Assembly: GCA_036365515.1 (NCBI GenBank)
Contig: CM070874.1
Location: 40,660,083-40,724,082, forward strand
Direction: 5' to 3'
DNA: 64,000 nt
DNA from: Torymus aiolomorphi
Lineage: Eukaryota > Arthropoda > Insecta > Hymenoptera > Torymidae
The translations under genes were made by a program, and so were the position numbers. The notes beneath the pieces are model-generated. The model worked only from the letters and a program-made list of their open reading frames with translations. It ran no database searches and had not been told where the DNA came from. This document shows positions 20,977-33,383 of this stretch, one piece after another (position 1 is the first letter of the stretch; every line of letters begins with the position of its first letter).

Positions 20977-22071
20977 CCGTATCGGATCGACCTAAACTTA
21001 CATATAACATGTCAGTATTTTTTTTATATACAAATACAAATGTTATCATATCGTGAGTTAGTTAATAATAACATATTTCAAAGATCTAAAGAAGTCAACT
21101 AATGATGAGAAGATTATCTACACGTGTGTATATCAATCAATGGGGAAAACAACTTTTATTAGATAAGTACTTATTCAATGGCTAAATATATTAATTGGCT
21201 AATATCACTTTTAAAATAAAAAATTGATACTTTGTGTGATTTTTTATTTTACAGATATTATTTTATATATACAAAATTTTTTTGGATTGGAGATACTTTA
21301 TATAGAATAATATAGCAGCTGATCTAACATCTAACAAATGATGAGGAGAAAAATATAAACTTATAAGGTAATATAGGTATAAAACAGCGTAATGGTAATG
21401 ACAATAAAAAAATCTGTTTATTACAACTATAAAATTATATTATTATTTTATTTTGTTATAGGTTAAGTGTTACAATTTTAGAGTTATTCAATCGATGTAT
21501 TGAAAATTAATTCTATTAACAAAATAATTAGCTACTTGTCAGTTGCTGGTAAGATTTTATTATTATATTCAGAAAATTAATTCACATGAGAACGAATATT
21601 AAAACATGTTACTTATTTAGGTTGTGAATTTTTCTGAAATATTTTTGGTAGCTCACTTTTATGGATTTCTCTCTCATCACGCTAATTCATATTTCATGCT
21701 AATACTGTTTATACATATGTTGGCAGTAGAAAAACATAATTTTTTATATTATAAAAAACTGCCTGAATAAATGGAAATCTACAAGCGTTATCTCTACAAG
21801 ACAATAATGAAGAAATATCCTGCTTGATTCTCCAATGTGTATAAAAGATCCAATAGATTCTCAAACTGTAATCAGCTGATAGGAAGCAAAATCCAAGATA
21901 TTCTCAACAGTATTGCACTCAAAGTACAAAAAAAGTATTATGTTTTGAAGTTAGTTCTTCAGAATAGAAAAAGAAAATTCTGATTTTAATAGATTATCTA
22001 GTTGAAAATCATATTAGAGTTGATATTATTATTATCTAGTTGAAAATCATAATAGACAATTTCTTAGACAA
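20769..22071. other. AT-rich spacer without genes
   Basis: No supported ORF. A (TA)n(CA)n microsatellite lies at about 20937-20976. A short repeat ATCTAGTTGAAAATCATA occurs twice near 22000 and 22033. Nothing else recognised. Confidence 0.4.
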
Positions 22072-24680
22072 TTTCTACGAAAGTATAAAATAAGGCAAGT
22101 ATCTAAGTTTTTTTCTGTATAATCTATAAAATAAGAATATTTATGATTTTTTAAAAGAAATCAAATAAATACTAGTGTAATAGTCTTTTACTTCTTTGAC
22201 TCAATGTATGCTCAACAAATTATATGTAAGTACATGGACATTGTTCACTGCAAATCAAACAAACTAAAGTTGTGAAATCAATCTTTAATAGTCAAGTAAT
22301 GCAAACAACTGTCCGAAACCATCACTATATGACTGTTCTCAGAAATTTATTCAAATTTATTCATCGTTGTATACAAATGAAACACAAGAAAGTACTGAAA
22401 TCAATTTATTCTAGTCAAGTATCGACATAAAACTTTTCGTACCTCGGATGTAAAATTACATATTGCGGCCTCGTTGTAACTTCAAAATTATTCAGCCAGT
22501 GGGCATAAAGTCCTACTTGACGTCCAAGAGTCGTAATAGCTCACAGTACTTCTACAAGACTCTATCGAACCTACGCACTTTACGTACGCATAGGCGAAAA
22601 TTATTTTAATTATATAACTATATTGTATAACGTCCCCTTTTTATTTTTAAAATTCATAAGAATTTTTTAAAATATTTACAAAAAGCCAAAGCCTATATAA
22701 ATAATTACATAGCTACCATCACATCTTATTGAAAAAAAAATGCTATTACATTACGCATCTTGGGAGGACAAGAGAAGTCTAGAGATGCTCTAGCAAGGGG
22801 TGGTCCTGTGATGTCCCATACATACTTGGCGGGCCCGACGGTTGGTAGTTTACCGGTGAGCTATTTAAATGTAGAATACTAAATTTTTGCATTAATTCAC
22901 GGACAATGTTTATCTATATAAGTTCGCTATAAATTATTACATTATCTCCAATTTTTAATTCATACGATTTACATTCCAATACATTTCTAGAATCATGATT
23001 AACTTTCATTACTAGAGAATTTTTCCTTCGGTCCGACTTTTTTCTAAAGGGTATAAAATAAAAAATTCGTATAAATTTATAGTGTACTCAAAAGATCTTT
23101 ATATTTTACTAACCATGCCTTGTATAAGTAACCTGTTTTGTATCCTATTGCACTGCTTCTTAAAAATAGAATGGTAGATTCACGGACCAGGATTTAATTT
23201 GCAGAAGAAATCCATTTATTCTACACCTTAAACTGCCAAATACGTATGGGACATCACAGAACCACCCCTTGCTAGAGCATCTCTAGACTTCTCTTGTCCT
23301 CCCAAGATGCGTAATGTAATGGAATTTTTTTTTCAATAAGATGTGATGGTAAATATGTAATTTTTTTATATAGGCTTTGGCTTTTTGTAAATAGTTGAAA
23401 AAATTCTTAAGAATTTTAAAAATAAAATGGAGACGTTATACAATATAGTTATATAATTAAAATAATTTTCGCCAATGCGTACGTAAAGTGCGTAGGTTCG
23501 ATACAGTCTTGTAGAAGTACTTTGAGCTATTACGACTCTTGGGCGTTAAGGACGTTCTCCGGGTCGAAACAGCAATTTTAGTTTCTATATTTTTATATAA
23601 TGTTTTATTAATTTGATAATCCAAGAGTAAGTACATGTAACATATATATACTTGAAAGAACATAAGACAATTTTTTTAGACAAATTCAGGCAATAGTCAC
23701 TATGGTACTGTTACAATTAAAGACAAAAACTTCAATAAGTTCTTTAAATTTTTTTATTTTTTATCCGATCTTAATGAAATAGAGCTTATTTTGTTCGTTA
23801 AGAAATTTCAGGGAGAGTATCGATGGGAGAATTTATAATACGAATTATCAGTAAGGCGCAATATCAATTTATTTAAGAAAAGCAAGTCAAGTTTTCATCA
23901 AAACTTTCTTAAACAAATTGATATTGCGCCGTACTGGTAACTCGTATCATAAATTTTCCCATCGATACTCCCCCTGAAATTTCTTAACAAAATAAGCTTT
24001 ATTTCGTTAAGATCGGATAAAAACTAAAAAAATTTAAAGAACTTATTAAAATTTTTGTCTTCAATTGTAACAATACCATAGTGACTATTGCCTGAATTTG
24101 TCTAAAAAAAATTGTCTTATGTTCTTTCAAGTATATATTTGTTACATGTACTTACTCTTGGATTATCAAATTAATAAAACATTATATAAAAATATAAAAA
24201 CTAAAATTGCTGTTTCGACCCGGAGAACGTCCTTAAGTAGGACTTTGTGCCCACTGGATGAATAATTTTGAAGTTACAACGAGGCCGCAATATGTAATTT
24301 TACATCCGAGGTACAAAAAGTTTTATGTCGATACTTGAATAGAATAAATTGATTTCAGTACTTTCTTGTGTTTCATTTATATAAAAGGATGAATAAATTT
24401 GAATAAATTTCTGAGAACAGTCATACAGTGATGGCTTCGGACAGTTGTTTGCATTACTTGACTAGTAAAGATTGATTTCACAACTTTAATTTGTTTGATT
24501 TGCAGTGAACAATGTCAATGTACTTACATATAATTTGTTGGGCATACATTGACTCAAAGAAGTAAAAGAATATTGCCCTAGTATTTATTTGATTTCTTTT
24601 AAAAAATCATAAATATTCTTATTTTATAGATTATACAGAAAAAACTTAGATACTTGCCTTATTTTATACTTTCGTAGAAA
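22072..24680. mobile_element. Foldback element D: palindrome interrupted by a MITE
   Basis: Left arm 22072 to about 22847 matches the reverse complement of about 23236-24680 once the MITE at 23546-24236 is removed (775 versus ~760 bp). The loop (22848-23235) is unique. Terminal bases are TTTCTACGAAAGTATAAAAT and complement. No transposase. A GA microsatellite starts just outside the right end. Exact boundaries and target duplication are not resolved. Confidence 0.75.
23546..24236. mobile_element. TTAA-flanked palindromic MITE, copy 1
   Basis: TTAA, then GGACGTTCTCCGGGTCGAAA, and the reverse complement ending GGAGAACGTCC then TTAA. The two halves fold back on each other almost throughout, with a centre near 23900. 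TTAA duplication is used by piggyBac- and Kolobok-type transposases; which one moved this is not shown. Inserted into the right arm of foldback D; the left arm keeps the uninterrupted site. Confidence 0.85.
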
Positions 24681-24723
24681 GTGTTATTAACAATACTATT
24701 TGTACAAGGAGAAAGGGGAAGAA

Positions 24724-24725
<2 letters not shown>

Positions 24726-24815
<90 letters not shown>

Positions 24816-24900
24816 AGGAGCGAGAGAGCGGCGAGAGGAAGAGGGAGAGGGCTAGGGAGAGAGGGAGAGGGGAGGAGGGAGAGGGAGAGAGAGACTATAC
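24726..24900 (+). repeat. (GA)n microsatellite
   Basis: Near-perfect GA dinucleotide run to about 24810, then degenerate purine-rich sequence. The open frame through it is an artefact of the repeat. Confidence 0.9.
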
Positions 24901-25130
24901 TTGCCTTACTTAAAAATGTTGTTAAAAGTTTTTTTTGTTAGTTTATTATAAATTATAATCATTCATTTTTTATTATTTAATTTTTTATATTTAATGTTTC
25001 ATTTATAGATTATCACAATTAATTGAAAACTTCGTTATCAATATGTACATTATTTTTTTAAAATTAATAAATCGCAGATTTTAATTAATTGATAATGATA
25101 ATTATTATATCTGGATTATGATAAATATCT

Positions 25131-25347
25131 GGAGAGTAGAATTATTTTAAAAATATGTATGTTCATAAGCATCGTTCCGCTCTCCTCTGGTCCGTTCTGC
25201 TCTGTTCTGTCCTGCTTCTTCTCGATTTACTCCAACTTGAATGTTACCGCGCTTGTCTGATTGGCTAATTCTATTGTAATGCCAACTGCATATTGGAGCA
25301 GAACGGTGTTTATGTACATTCATATTTTTAAAATAAATCTACTCTCC
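25131..25347. mobile_element. Small foldback MITE (217 bp)
   Basis: GGAGAGTAGAATTATTTTAA...CATCGTTC is mirrored by GAACGGTGTTTATG...AAATCTACTCTCC. Arms are ~55 bp around a unique centre rich in CTGCTCTGTTC. Target duplication not clear. Confidence 0.65.
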
Positions 25348-25549
25348 ATATTTTTCCAACACAGCATGAAAGTTTTCCTACGAAAGATTCATGAAATATT
25401 ACATCGTAATTTTCCCGTAATCTTTCTGCAAGATAACTGAAATATTCAGTATAATTAAACTGAAAGTGCGATCGTGAAACATCAAACGAAGCTTTCAGGT
25501 AGATAAGAATCACATGCAATATTGCAGAAACTATTACCGCAACCTTCCA

Positions 25550-26245
25550 TTAAGGACGTTCTCCGGGTCGAAACAGCAATTTTAGTTTTTATATTTTTAT
25601 ATAATGTTTTATTAATTTGATAATCCAAGAGTAAGTACATGTAACAAATATATACTTGAAAGAACATAAGACAATTTTTTTTAGACAAATTTAGCCAATA
25701 GTCGCTATGGTATTGTTACAATTAAAGACAAAAACTTCAATAAGTTCTTTCAATTTTTTTATTTTTTATCCGATCTTAACGAAATAGAGCTTATTTTGTT
25801 CGTTATGAAATTTCAGGGAGAGTATCGATGGTAAAATTTATGATACGAATTACCAGTAAGGCGCAATATTAATTTATTTAAGAAAAGCAAGTCAAGTTTT
25901 CATCAAAACTTTCTTAAACAAATTGATATTGCGCCGTACTGGTAACTCGTGTCATAAATTTTCCCATCGACACTCCCCCTGAAATTTCTTAACGAACAAA
26001 ATAAGCTTTATTTGGTTAAGATCGGATAAAAAATAAAAAAATTTAAAGAACTGATTGAAGTTTCTGTCTTTAATTGTAACAATAGCATAGTGACTATTGC
26101 CTGAATTTGTCTGAAAAAAATTGTCTTATGTTCTTTCAAGTATATATTTGTTACATGTACTTACTCTTGGATTATCAAATTAATAAAACATTATTTAAAA
26201 ATATAAAAACTAAGATTGCTGTTTCGACTCGGAGAACGTCCTTAA
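25550..26245. mobile_element. TTAA-flanked palindromic MITE, copy 2
   Basis: Same family as 23546-24236, with the same TTAA ends and GGACGTTCTCCGGGTCGAAA terminus. A few substitutions differ in each arm, for example TCGACTCGG at the right end here. Confidence 0.85.
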
Positions 26246-26384
26246 AGGCAAAAGAAAATTTCCAGTAAGCTTAAGGGAAGGGTACAAAACAGTTTCGAGA
26301 ATCATTTCCGGGAATATTGCATTAAACATTAAAAAAACCTTTTATGAAAGATTACGGCAAACATTACTGAAATATTTTCGAAAT

Positions 26385-26740
26385 AAGTGTTTAGAAATAT
26401 TTTATTTTAAAAAAATTGTAATGTCGATAAGTAGGAATCTGCATTTTTGTCATTTTTAAGCAATTATTCAACGAGTATATTCCTTTTTTAGGCCATGTGG
26501 AGTCCAAAATCAAACCAATTTCATTATTTAATAAATTAACTTTCAAACATTCATTTGGAAAAACACAATTTTGACGTCCTTCCTATATATAAACACTGTA
26601 ATCAGAATTTTTTTGATCGATTTTATTAGTACTATCATGAGATATACTCCTTGAAAAATTGCATCAAAATGAGAAAAATGCAGATTCCTACTTATCGACA
26701 TTACAATTTTTTTTAATTAAAAAATTTCTAAATAGTTTTT
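26385..26740. mobile_element. Foldback MITE (~350 bp)
   Basis: AATTGTAATGTCGATAAGTA...CTGCATTTTT (26414-26448) is perfectly mirrored at about 26673-26710, with looser pairing out to 26385 and 26740. Part of the loop (AAAAACACAATTTTGACG, about 26562) is repeated directly after the element (near 26744). Confidence 0.6.
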
Positions 26741-27111
26741 TAGAAAAATACAATTATGAGGCCCACCGTATATTTAAATACTATATTCAGAATTTTTGCT
26801 TCCTCCTACAGGAAGCTTTGTGATAGTAATTTTTTGAGTTATAGTAAAAACATGTTATAATTGTTTTTCAAGGTGTTAGGAATCAAAATACATGAAACCG
26901 CTGCCAATTCATTGGCCCCTGGCTTCCTCGTACTTAAGGGGGCTAGACACCTTTATTTCGGAAATAAAAAAATTTTATATTTCTATATATAAATGTGAGC
27001 CAATTATTTCCCACTTTTTACATATAAAAGGGGGTATATTTACCTTTCCTTAGACCTGTGTTTGAGCCTTTTTTATGGTCCAGAACCATAGTTATCGATG
27101 AAACAAGTTTT

Positions 27112-27429
27112 TTCACTGACAGTAAGCTTTTAAATGTTCCTGCGGAAGGATTGACTCTAGATTTAAACTAAGTACTTCTAAATGGTATAGTTTTCTTAAG
27201 AGTGCTAGGATTTTTGATTCAAAGAAAAAAAAATTTTGTATCCTCTTTTTTTTTATGATATTTTTCTTAATTGTTTAAACTTTTCCAACATTTTTTTAAT
27301 GTAAAAATTTTTTCCGACATTCAATTTTAAAACCATACACTGATAAGAAAACTATACCATTTAGAAATACTCAGTTTAAATCTGGAGTCAATCCATCCGC
27401 AGGAATATTTTAAAGCTTACGGTCAGTGA
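27112..27429. repeat. Inverted repeat near the left end of the Kolobok-like element
   Basis: TCACTGACAGTAAGCTTTTA...TATAGTTTTCTTA (about 27112-27205) mirrors 27339-27429 at high identity around a T-rich loop. It could be an independent MITE or a subterminal inverted repeat of the host element. Confidence 0.6.
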
Positions 27430-27914
27430 GCTTATTTTATTAGGCACGACCGCTACTCTGGAGAGCTTTATAATTTCACCAGAGCGAAAAGTGTAAGAAT
27501 TCAAATACTGAAAAATTAATGTGTAAAAACCATGTTCCACTCAGAGCGAGTGCGTTTTAAGCGTTTTCTGAGATGTATGTATGTCTGTACGTCCGTATGT
27601 ACTCAAGTTTCTCAATTATCTCAATGAATTTTCGACCGATTTCATCGGGATTGCGGGAAAATACTCCTCTAATTATACCTAACTGCTGGTTCTATATTGA
27701 GATAGATCGATGAAAAATTTTTCAAATGCGAGCACAAAGAAATATCTCAAAAAATTGATTTTTAAGCCTAATGTCTAGAAAAATTAATTTTAAGCTAATA
27801 TATACAGGTCTATCTGCTAAAACTAATTAAAATACAGCTTTTTTATGTTGAATACTTTTTTGTACGAGCAATATTTGCCAAGATAACTGCGAAAAACGGC
27901 CAAAAATGGTCAAA

Positions 27915-28640
27915 AATGAATGATTTTCGGCTATAACTTCTCAGGATTTGATTTTACACAAAAATATTAAATACAAAAGTTGTATATAATATTAAAATAA
28001 AACTTTTTCCCATTTAACATTTGTGTGTAAAACCAATTCCTGACGAATTAGACTTATAAAAACGATTTTAAACGCCTAAATATACATAAAATGGACGATT
28101 TTCGGCTACAACTTGATAAGATTTGATTTTATACAAAAATGTTAAATGTAAAAGTTGTAGATAATATTTAAACAAAACTTTTTCCCATTTAACATTTGTG
28201 TGTAAAACCAATTCCTGACGAATTAGACTTATAAAAACGATTTTAAACGCCTAAATATACATAAAATGGACGATTTTCGGCTACAACTTGACAAGATTTG
28301 ATTTTATACAAAAATGTTAAATGTAAAAGTTGTAGATAATATTTAAACAAAACTTTTTCCCATTTAACATTTTCATATAAAATGGATTTCTGATCGCTTA
28401 GACCTATAAAAACGATTTTTAATGCCTATAAATACACCTCAAAAAGTCGATTTTCGCTTATCATACAAGAATTTGACTTTCAGTAAAACTGTTAAATACA
28501 AAGCATGTAGATATAGTTTAAACAAAACTTATTCCCAATTAATAATTCTGTGTACAATAATTACTGGATCATCTAAACGTATAAACATGATTTTTAATAC
28601 CCCAATACACGTATAGTGAATTTTCGCTTATTATTTCACA
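27915..28640. repeat. ~175-bp tandem array inside repeat J
   Basis: GATTTTCGGCTACAACTTG-like blocks start near 27922, 28095, 28273, 28450 and 28621. The second and third units are almost identical over 178 bp; the outer ones are more diverged. Each unit has AAATGTAAAAGTTGTAGATA and CCATTTAACATTTGTGTGTA. Confidence 0.8.
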
Positions 28641-29564
28641 GAATTAGATTTACACAGAAGTATTCGATACAATAGCTCTAAATAAGATGGAAAAAATCGA
28701 CATAACATTCCAAAGATAATATAATTACAAAAACATAATAATAAGATACAAAATTACATTTGATTACAATATTCAATGGGATAAACAAATTGGAAGAATA
28801 ATTAAAGAAACAAAATATCTATTTCCCTGTTTTCTACAAAAAGATTTTTAATAACAAATGTAAAAAATTTGATATAAGATTACCCAGCTTAACCTACTAT
28901 GTTCCCAGGACCTAAACGATTCAACTAAAAGAATCAAAATTGTGTAATGTTATATAAGTACATGTTAAAGGAATATCATATATACAAAAAAAAACTTTTG
29001 TGTAATGTATGAGCTATAAATCTTGTAATATGGTAAATTTCAATGCATAAAGAATGCAATGTTCTAGCTGACTCAGTCTTACAGCATGTAGAAAACTATT
29101 AAATAGGCAAGTCTCACTGGATAGAAGTCTACGAAATACATAATGATGTATTTTAATACAACAGATACCCTGAAGCGAGTTCTTACACCCTGACTAAACT
29201 TACAAATTAAATAGACGAGCTAATATTACCAGGGACAACTACCTACTCTTATCGCATTTAGCAACACACACAGCACTTATATAATATTTCCCAGTTCCTA
29301 TTACCTGTCCCTTCACACTTTAAAGCACTAACACTCAAAGATCACTTAGAGCTGCAGAAGTTGCAAAATAGGGCTAGACGGTCTAGGCTGGCACTACTCC
29401 ATGGATGCCAGTCTGCTGAGAATCATCTAACAGCGATCCACTGTGTCAGTAACCACACCACCTAGGAGGAAAGTTCTGACAAAGACCGTCAATTGTGTTT
29501 CAATGTCAGGGAATGCCTCAGCCTAGGGATCAGCAAAGCGCATGAACAGCATATCAGTTCCTAT

Positions 29565-30060
29565 TCTGGGGGACAAGCGAGAAGAGTTGAGCACCTAAAA
29601 ACCACATATGACTAATAAATAGATGACTCAAAAAAACATATCATACAAAAGAAAAGTCTGCAGCAATGGCTGCTGTTCACTCACTGTACCAGCTTCCTGT
29701 AACAACTAGAGGGGAAAACTGGTGGAGACCTTAAACCGTTGTTTCTCTGAAGACGCTGAAGACACAAGCAGCAGCTTAACTGAACACATAGTCAATAGTG
29801 TAAGAGCCAAACAAGGGAAGTTGAGCACCTAAAAACCACATATAATTAATAAATAGATTACTCGGTCAACATTTACATACCCAAGAAACAGTCTGCAGCA
29901 GTGCCCGTCGTTTACACTACTCTCGCTGCCACAGATACCTGCAATAAGCGAAAGTACCATCAGCTCATCCATCAGAGAGGTTAGGAACGAGAAAATGCTT
30001 ACTAAATCTGCTCTCGCCGCTGACACACTGCCTTCCCATCTCCGACAAATCATCGACAAT
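29565..30060. repeat. ~246-bp direct duplication in repeat J
   Basis: AGTTGAGCACCTAAAAACCA starts at about 29573 and again at about 29819. GTCTGCAGCAATGG/GTCTGCAGCAGTGC follow at the same distance. Confidence 0.65.
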
Positions 30061-30724
30061 CAACGAACACGATGAAAGGGCGAACACGATTCACCAGGGC
30101 GACATACTACAGCAGCCACAGTCATCGCTGGGGACGCCGGGAGCCAGACGATTCGATTGTTGACAACACACACTATGGACACATGTGCGCCACGGCTGAC
30201 GGCACGCCGCACTATACTCAGCAGTAGCAGAAAGCAAGCGCGATCATATATATAGATATATCTTATACCTCGCGGTCGCACGAGTCACATGTGTTTTTCC
30301 GCGGTTCTTGGTGTGCGAACGCAGCCTAGCCGAAGCACGGTAGTATACATAGGTCCGGAAAGTGTGTACGACCGTGAGCCGAGGTACCCAGCGTAGCCGT
30401 TACGACTGCTGCAGTATAAGTATTCATTCTTGTAGGTCGCAGGGCTAAGCCAGATTGCCGTTGCCGAATGCATCAGTATTGAGCATTCTCCTTCTGTTTT
30501 TCCCATTTCGCGGATTAGTGTATATATATGCATATGTGCGCAAGTATTTTTTTGTAATTGAGATTCTATAGGTATATGTAGTTAGGAACACCCGTGAGTC
30601 CGTGAGCAGCTAGTTTTTTATTATTATTATATATTTAATTTTTTTTTATTATAAATATCGGAAGTGTTGCAATTTTCGCTTTTATAAAAATACAAGGTTC
30701 TCCTGAGTATTGTGGTCGTGCCTA

Positions 30725-30850
30725 TTATGTAAAAACCACGTTTTTACATAGCGAGGGGGCGGGCGACGAGCGAAGCGAGGAGCAGGTGTGTGTGGGGGCG
30801 GGGGAATGGCGTGCCGAAGGCACGCTGGGGGGCGCAGCCCCCCTAGTTAA
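30725..30850. repeat. GC-rich hairpin cluster
   Basis: In AT-rich DNA, a palindrome GTAAAAACCACGTTTTTAC is followed by GGGGGCGGGCGACGAGCGAAGCGAGG, then GTGCCGAAGGCAC and GGGGGGCGCAGCCCCCC, each able to form a hairpin. The style recalls mobile hairpin repeats. The GCGAAGCGAG core recurs inverted at 57456-57470. Confidence 0.5.
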
Positions 30851-31634
30851 AAACAATATTGTGAGAAAATCAACTTTAAAGTTTTGATATCTCGTAATGC
30901 ATAAAAATATCCAAAACACGACTCCCTTTTAGTTGATATTGATATTTATGCATATACTGGTTATGAAAAACAATTTGGCATTGACTTTCTTACGTAGAAT
31001 TTTATTTTCCTTGGTATTTTTTGACCTAGAAAACAAAATCAACTTTTAGTCATTTTATAACATTTTGGCTATACGTGCATCAATTTATTTATCTTAAATA
31101 CTTATCGTTTTTTTTGCCTTAGGTTAAAAACCTTTTTTAAGTCTTGTTATTAATGTGTTGTCTTAACCTCATCTGTCAAGTCCTGCTAGGTCCCATGGTA
31201 GTCGCTTGATGATGTATTTTCTTTCAAAATCACTGAAACACGTATAATATATATTTTCTTATTTTATTTAATTATTTAAAACAATATGTATATATACACA
31301 CACACACACATACACACATACACACACACATACACACACGTACACTAACTTGCACACACCAGGCATATAAAACAAAATTATATTTTTATATTTTTTGCAT
31401 GGAAATGCTATAAGCAAGTAAATTTTAATTATACAATTGTCTCTTAGCTTATGACATTTCCATAGAAAAGTGTAAAAATATAATTTAGTTTTATGTACCT
31501 CGTGTGTGAAAATTAATGTGTGTGCATGTTTGTAAGATATGTATGTTTAAGTATACATTTACATATACAATATGCATAATATACGCATGTCTAATGCACA
31601 AAAGCATATATATTATATAATATACTTACATAAT
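30851..31634. other. AT-rich non-coding stretch with CA microsatellite
   Basis: No gene. An interrupted (CA)n/(TACACA)n tract lies at about 31288-31345. Short mirrored blocks around it (TTTTTGCATGGAAATGC and GACATTTCCATAGAAAAG) flank the start of the 3' region of the transposase. Confidence 0.4.
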
Positions 31635-33383
31635 TTAAAATGCACCTGCTGCATACGAATCATCCTGGAGCTGCTCTCTAGCTTGTCCTCTCATAATACG
31701 AGCATCCTTGGTGTTGGCTTCAGTCTTCTTTTCTGCAGATCTAAGTCTGAATTCGTCGCTTGATTCCATCCATTGTACTGCAGTCGATCCAGGAGTGCAT
31801 TCAAACTTTTCCATGATATTTAGAATACCTGTTTTTCCTTGGTTGAAGCAGGTTACAGCAATGTGAGTACCTATTTCCAAAACTTTCAAGCCACTGAATG
31901 AGGTTTTTGGAACTATTTTCCACACGTAGTTGTTGAAACTCTCATTAGAGTTTTGCGTAAAACCTCCAAGACACTTCTGGAGAAGATGTGAACTTGATAA
32001 GTCTTCATAAATTGGTCTCACCTGATCCATGATGGCCAGTGGAATGGCTACTTTATGTTTAAAAGTCTTGAGTTTTTTGTTGGCCTTTGCTTTTTGCCAT
32101 TTACACCAGCTGGTAAGTCCTGATGGGCAGAATTGATGTTGAGGGCTCTGATCGGTAGACAACTGATGATAATATGTAGCCCAAATAGCATTTCTCATAC
32201 CAGTGACAGAATCTGAATGGTCTCTGATCGCCTTTCCATAATAGGAAGATAAGGTTCCGATCACCTGCCCTGTCAAGCGACCTTTTCCACCCATTGGTTT
32301 TCCATCCGATAGAAGCTTCTTTCTTGATGCCTTCTTTATGTTTCTTAAACGAGTGCCCATCCTCTTCTGGACATGCCCAATGCACTCTATCTTCTTTACT
32401 TGTAGTTTGTCACCATAGGGATCCGCTTCTGACACAGACTTGAACACTTTAGAGTCACCATCACCGATGTAATACTCATACTTAACTGCATATTTTTCTT
32501 CAGATCGTGAGAACATTTCCTTTCTACCATCTACTTCCGTTTTTCCAGCACAGCCCTGATGGTTGGCCGTGCAATTTGGTTCATGCTCTTCATACCATTC
32601 TTCATATTCCACTGTTCCTTTTTTTTTCTCCCAAACTGAGCAAGGTTTAGAGAAACTATTTTTAATAGTAACATCTAAAACCTTGCCAGATCTGTTGCCA
32701 ATAATGCTGGCAACACCTCGTAAAGAAGAAAAGCCTCTTTTCCTCCAAGAGCCGTCACCAGACACAGTAAGTCCAGTATTTGGTGGTGTTAATTTTCGTT
32801 CTTCTTTCACTGCTGTGTCCATGGACTCTTGAGCCGCTTCTGCACAAATATTACCAAGCTGCTCATTAATTTTATCATAAGCAGAATGAGCCACTGGTTG
32901 TGATAAATCCATGATTCCAGAGAAAGTTGATAGTCCTGTGTGACCGTGGCCAAGTGCACGCGTGGCTAGCACACTTCTTCTATTTATTTCCCATGCATTA
33001 CTCATGGGCCCAACATTCTTGGAAGAATTTATTCCTGCAATTTGACCTCATCTGTCACACACTATATCAATTTTGAATCCAAACCCTTGAAGGCTGGATG
33101 CGCTTATACAAACAGGTCCATGGCACTCACTGCAACATAACACTTTTTCCAGTTCAGGAAACAGAATGCTGATGTTGATAATTCTATTCTTCGTATTGCA
33201 GTGAGAAGATGTTGATGTATTTCTCATTTTTCTAGCTGAAGTTAAAATTCTTCTCCGCTTTCTCTCATTTTCTTCTTTGTGGATATTCCCTCCAAAAATT
33301 TTTGCTCTCTTCTTCACTCTCCCTCTTGAGTATTTGGCGTCAGGATGAGTGCTGGTAAATCGTCCTCTGGCATCTCCTGCCAT
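31635..33383 (-). pseudogene. Kolobok/Mutator-like transposase with one in-frame stop
   Basis: Two segments in the same frame: 33383-33048 (111 codons, basic N-terminus, then CCSECHGPVC zinc-finger-like) and 33005-31635 (456 codons). A TGA at 33048-33050 falls in the CDR-x-G position where a Cys would complete the second CxxC. The core has DGSWRKRGFSSLRG (first acidic residue), Cys/His-rich WYEEHEPNCTANHQGC, YYIGDGDSKVF, IGHVQKRMGTRLR, CPSGLTSWCKW and FTQNSNESFNN (late acidic residue). These are conserved landmarks of this insect transposase family. Apart from the one stop it looks full length and well kept, so inactivation seems recent, or the stop is a sequencing error or is read through. 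Confidence 0.85.

Larger units (their letters stand above)
27440..30290. repeat. Dispersed repeat J, copy 1
   Basis: Shares GCACGACCGCT at its start, ACATAATGATGTATTTTAAT near 29138 and GCGAGTTCTTACACCCTG near 29175 with 53655-55130 in the same order. Contains a ~175-bp tandem array, a MITE-like pair of direct repeats, and ends in a GC-richer block with GACGCCGGGAGCC. No ORF recognised. Type of element unknown. Confidence 0.6.

Noticed and set aside
24681..24941. 86-codon frame of Glu-Arg repeats
   Set aside because: It is the translation of a (GA)n microsatellite.
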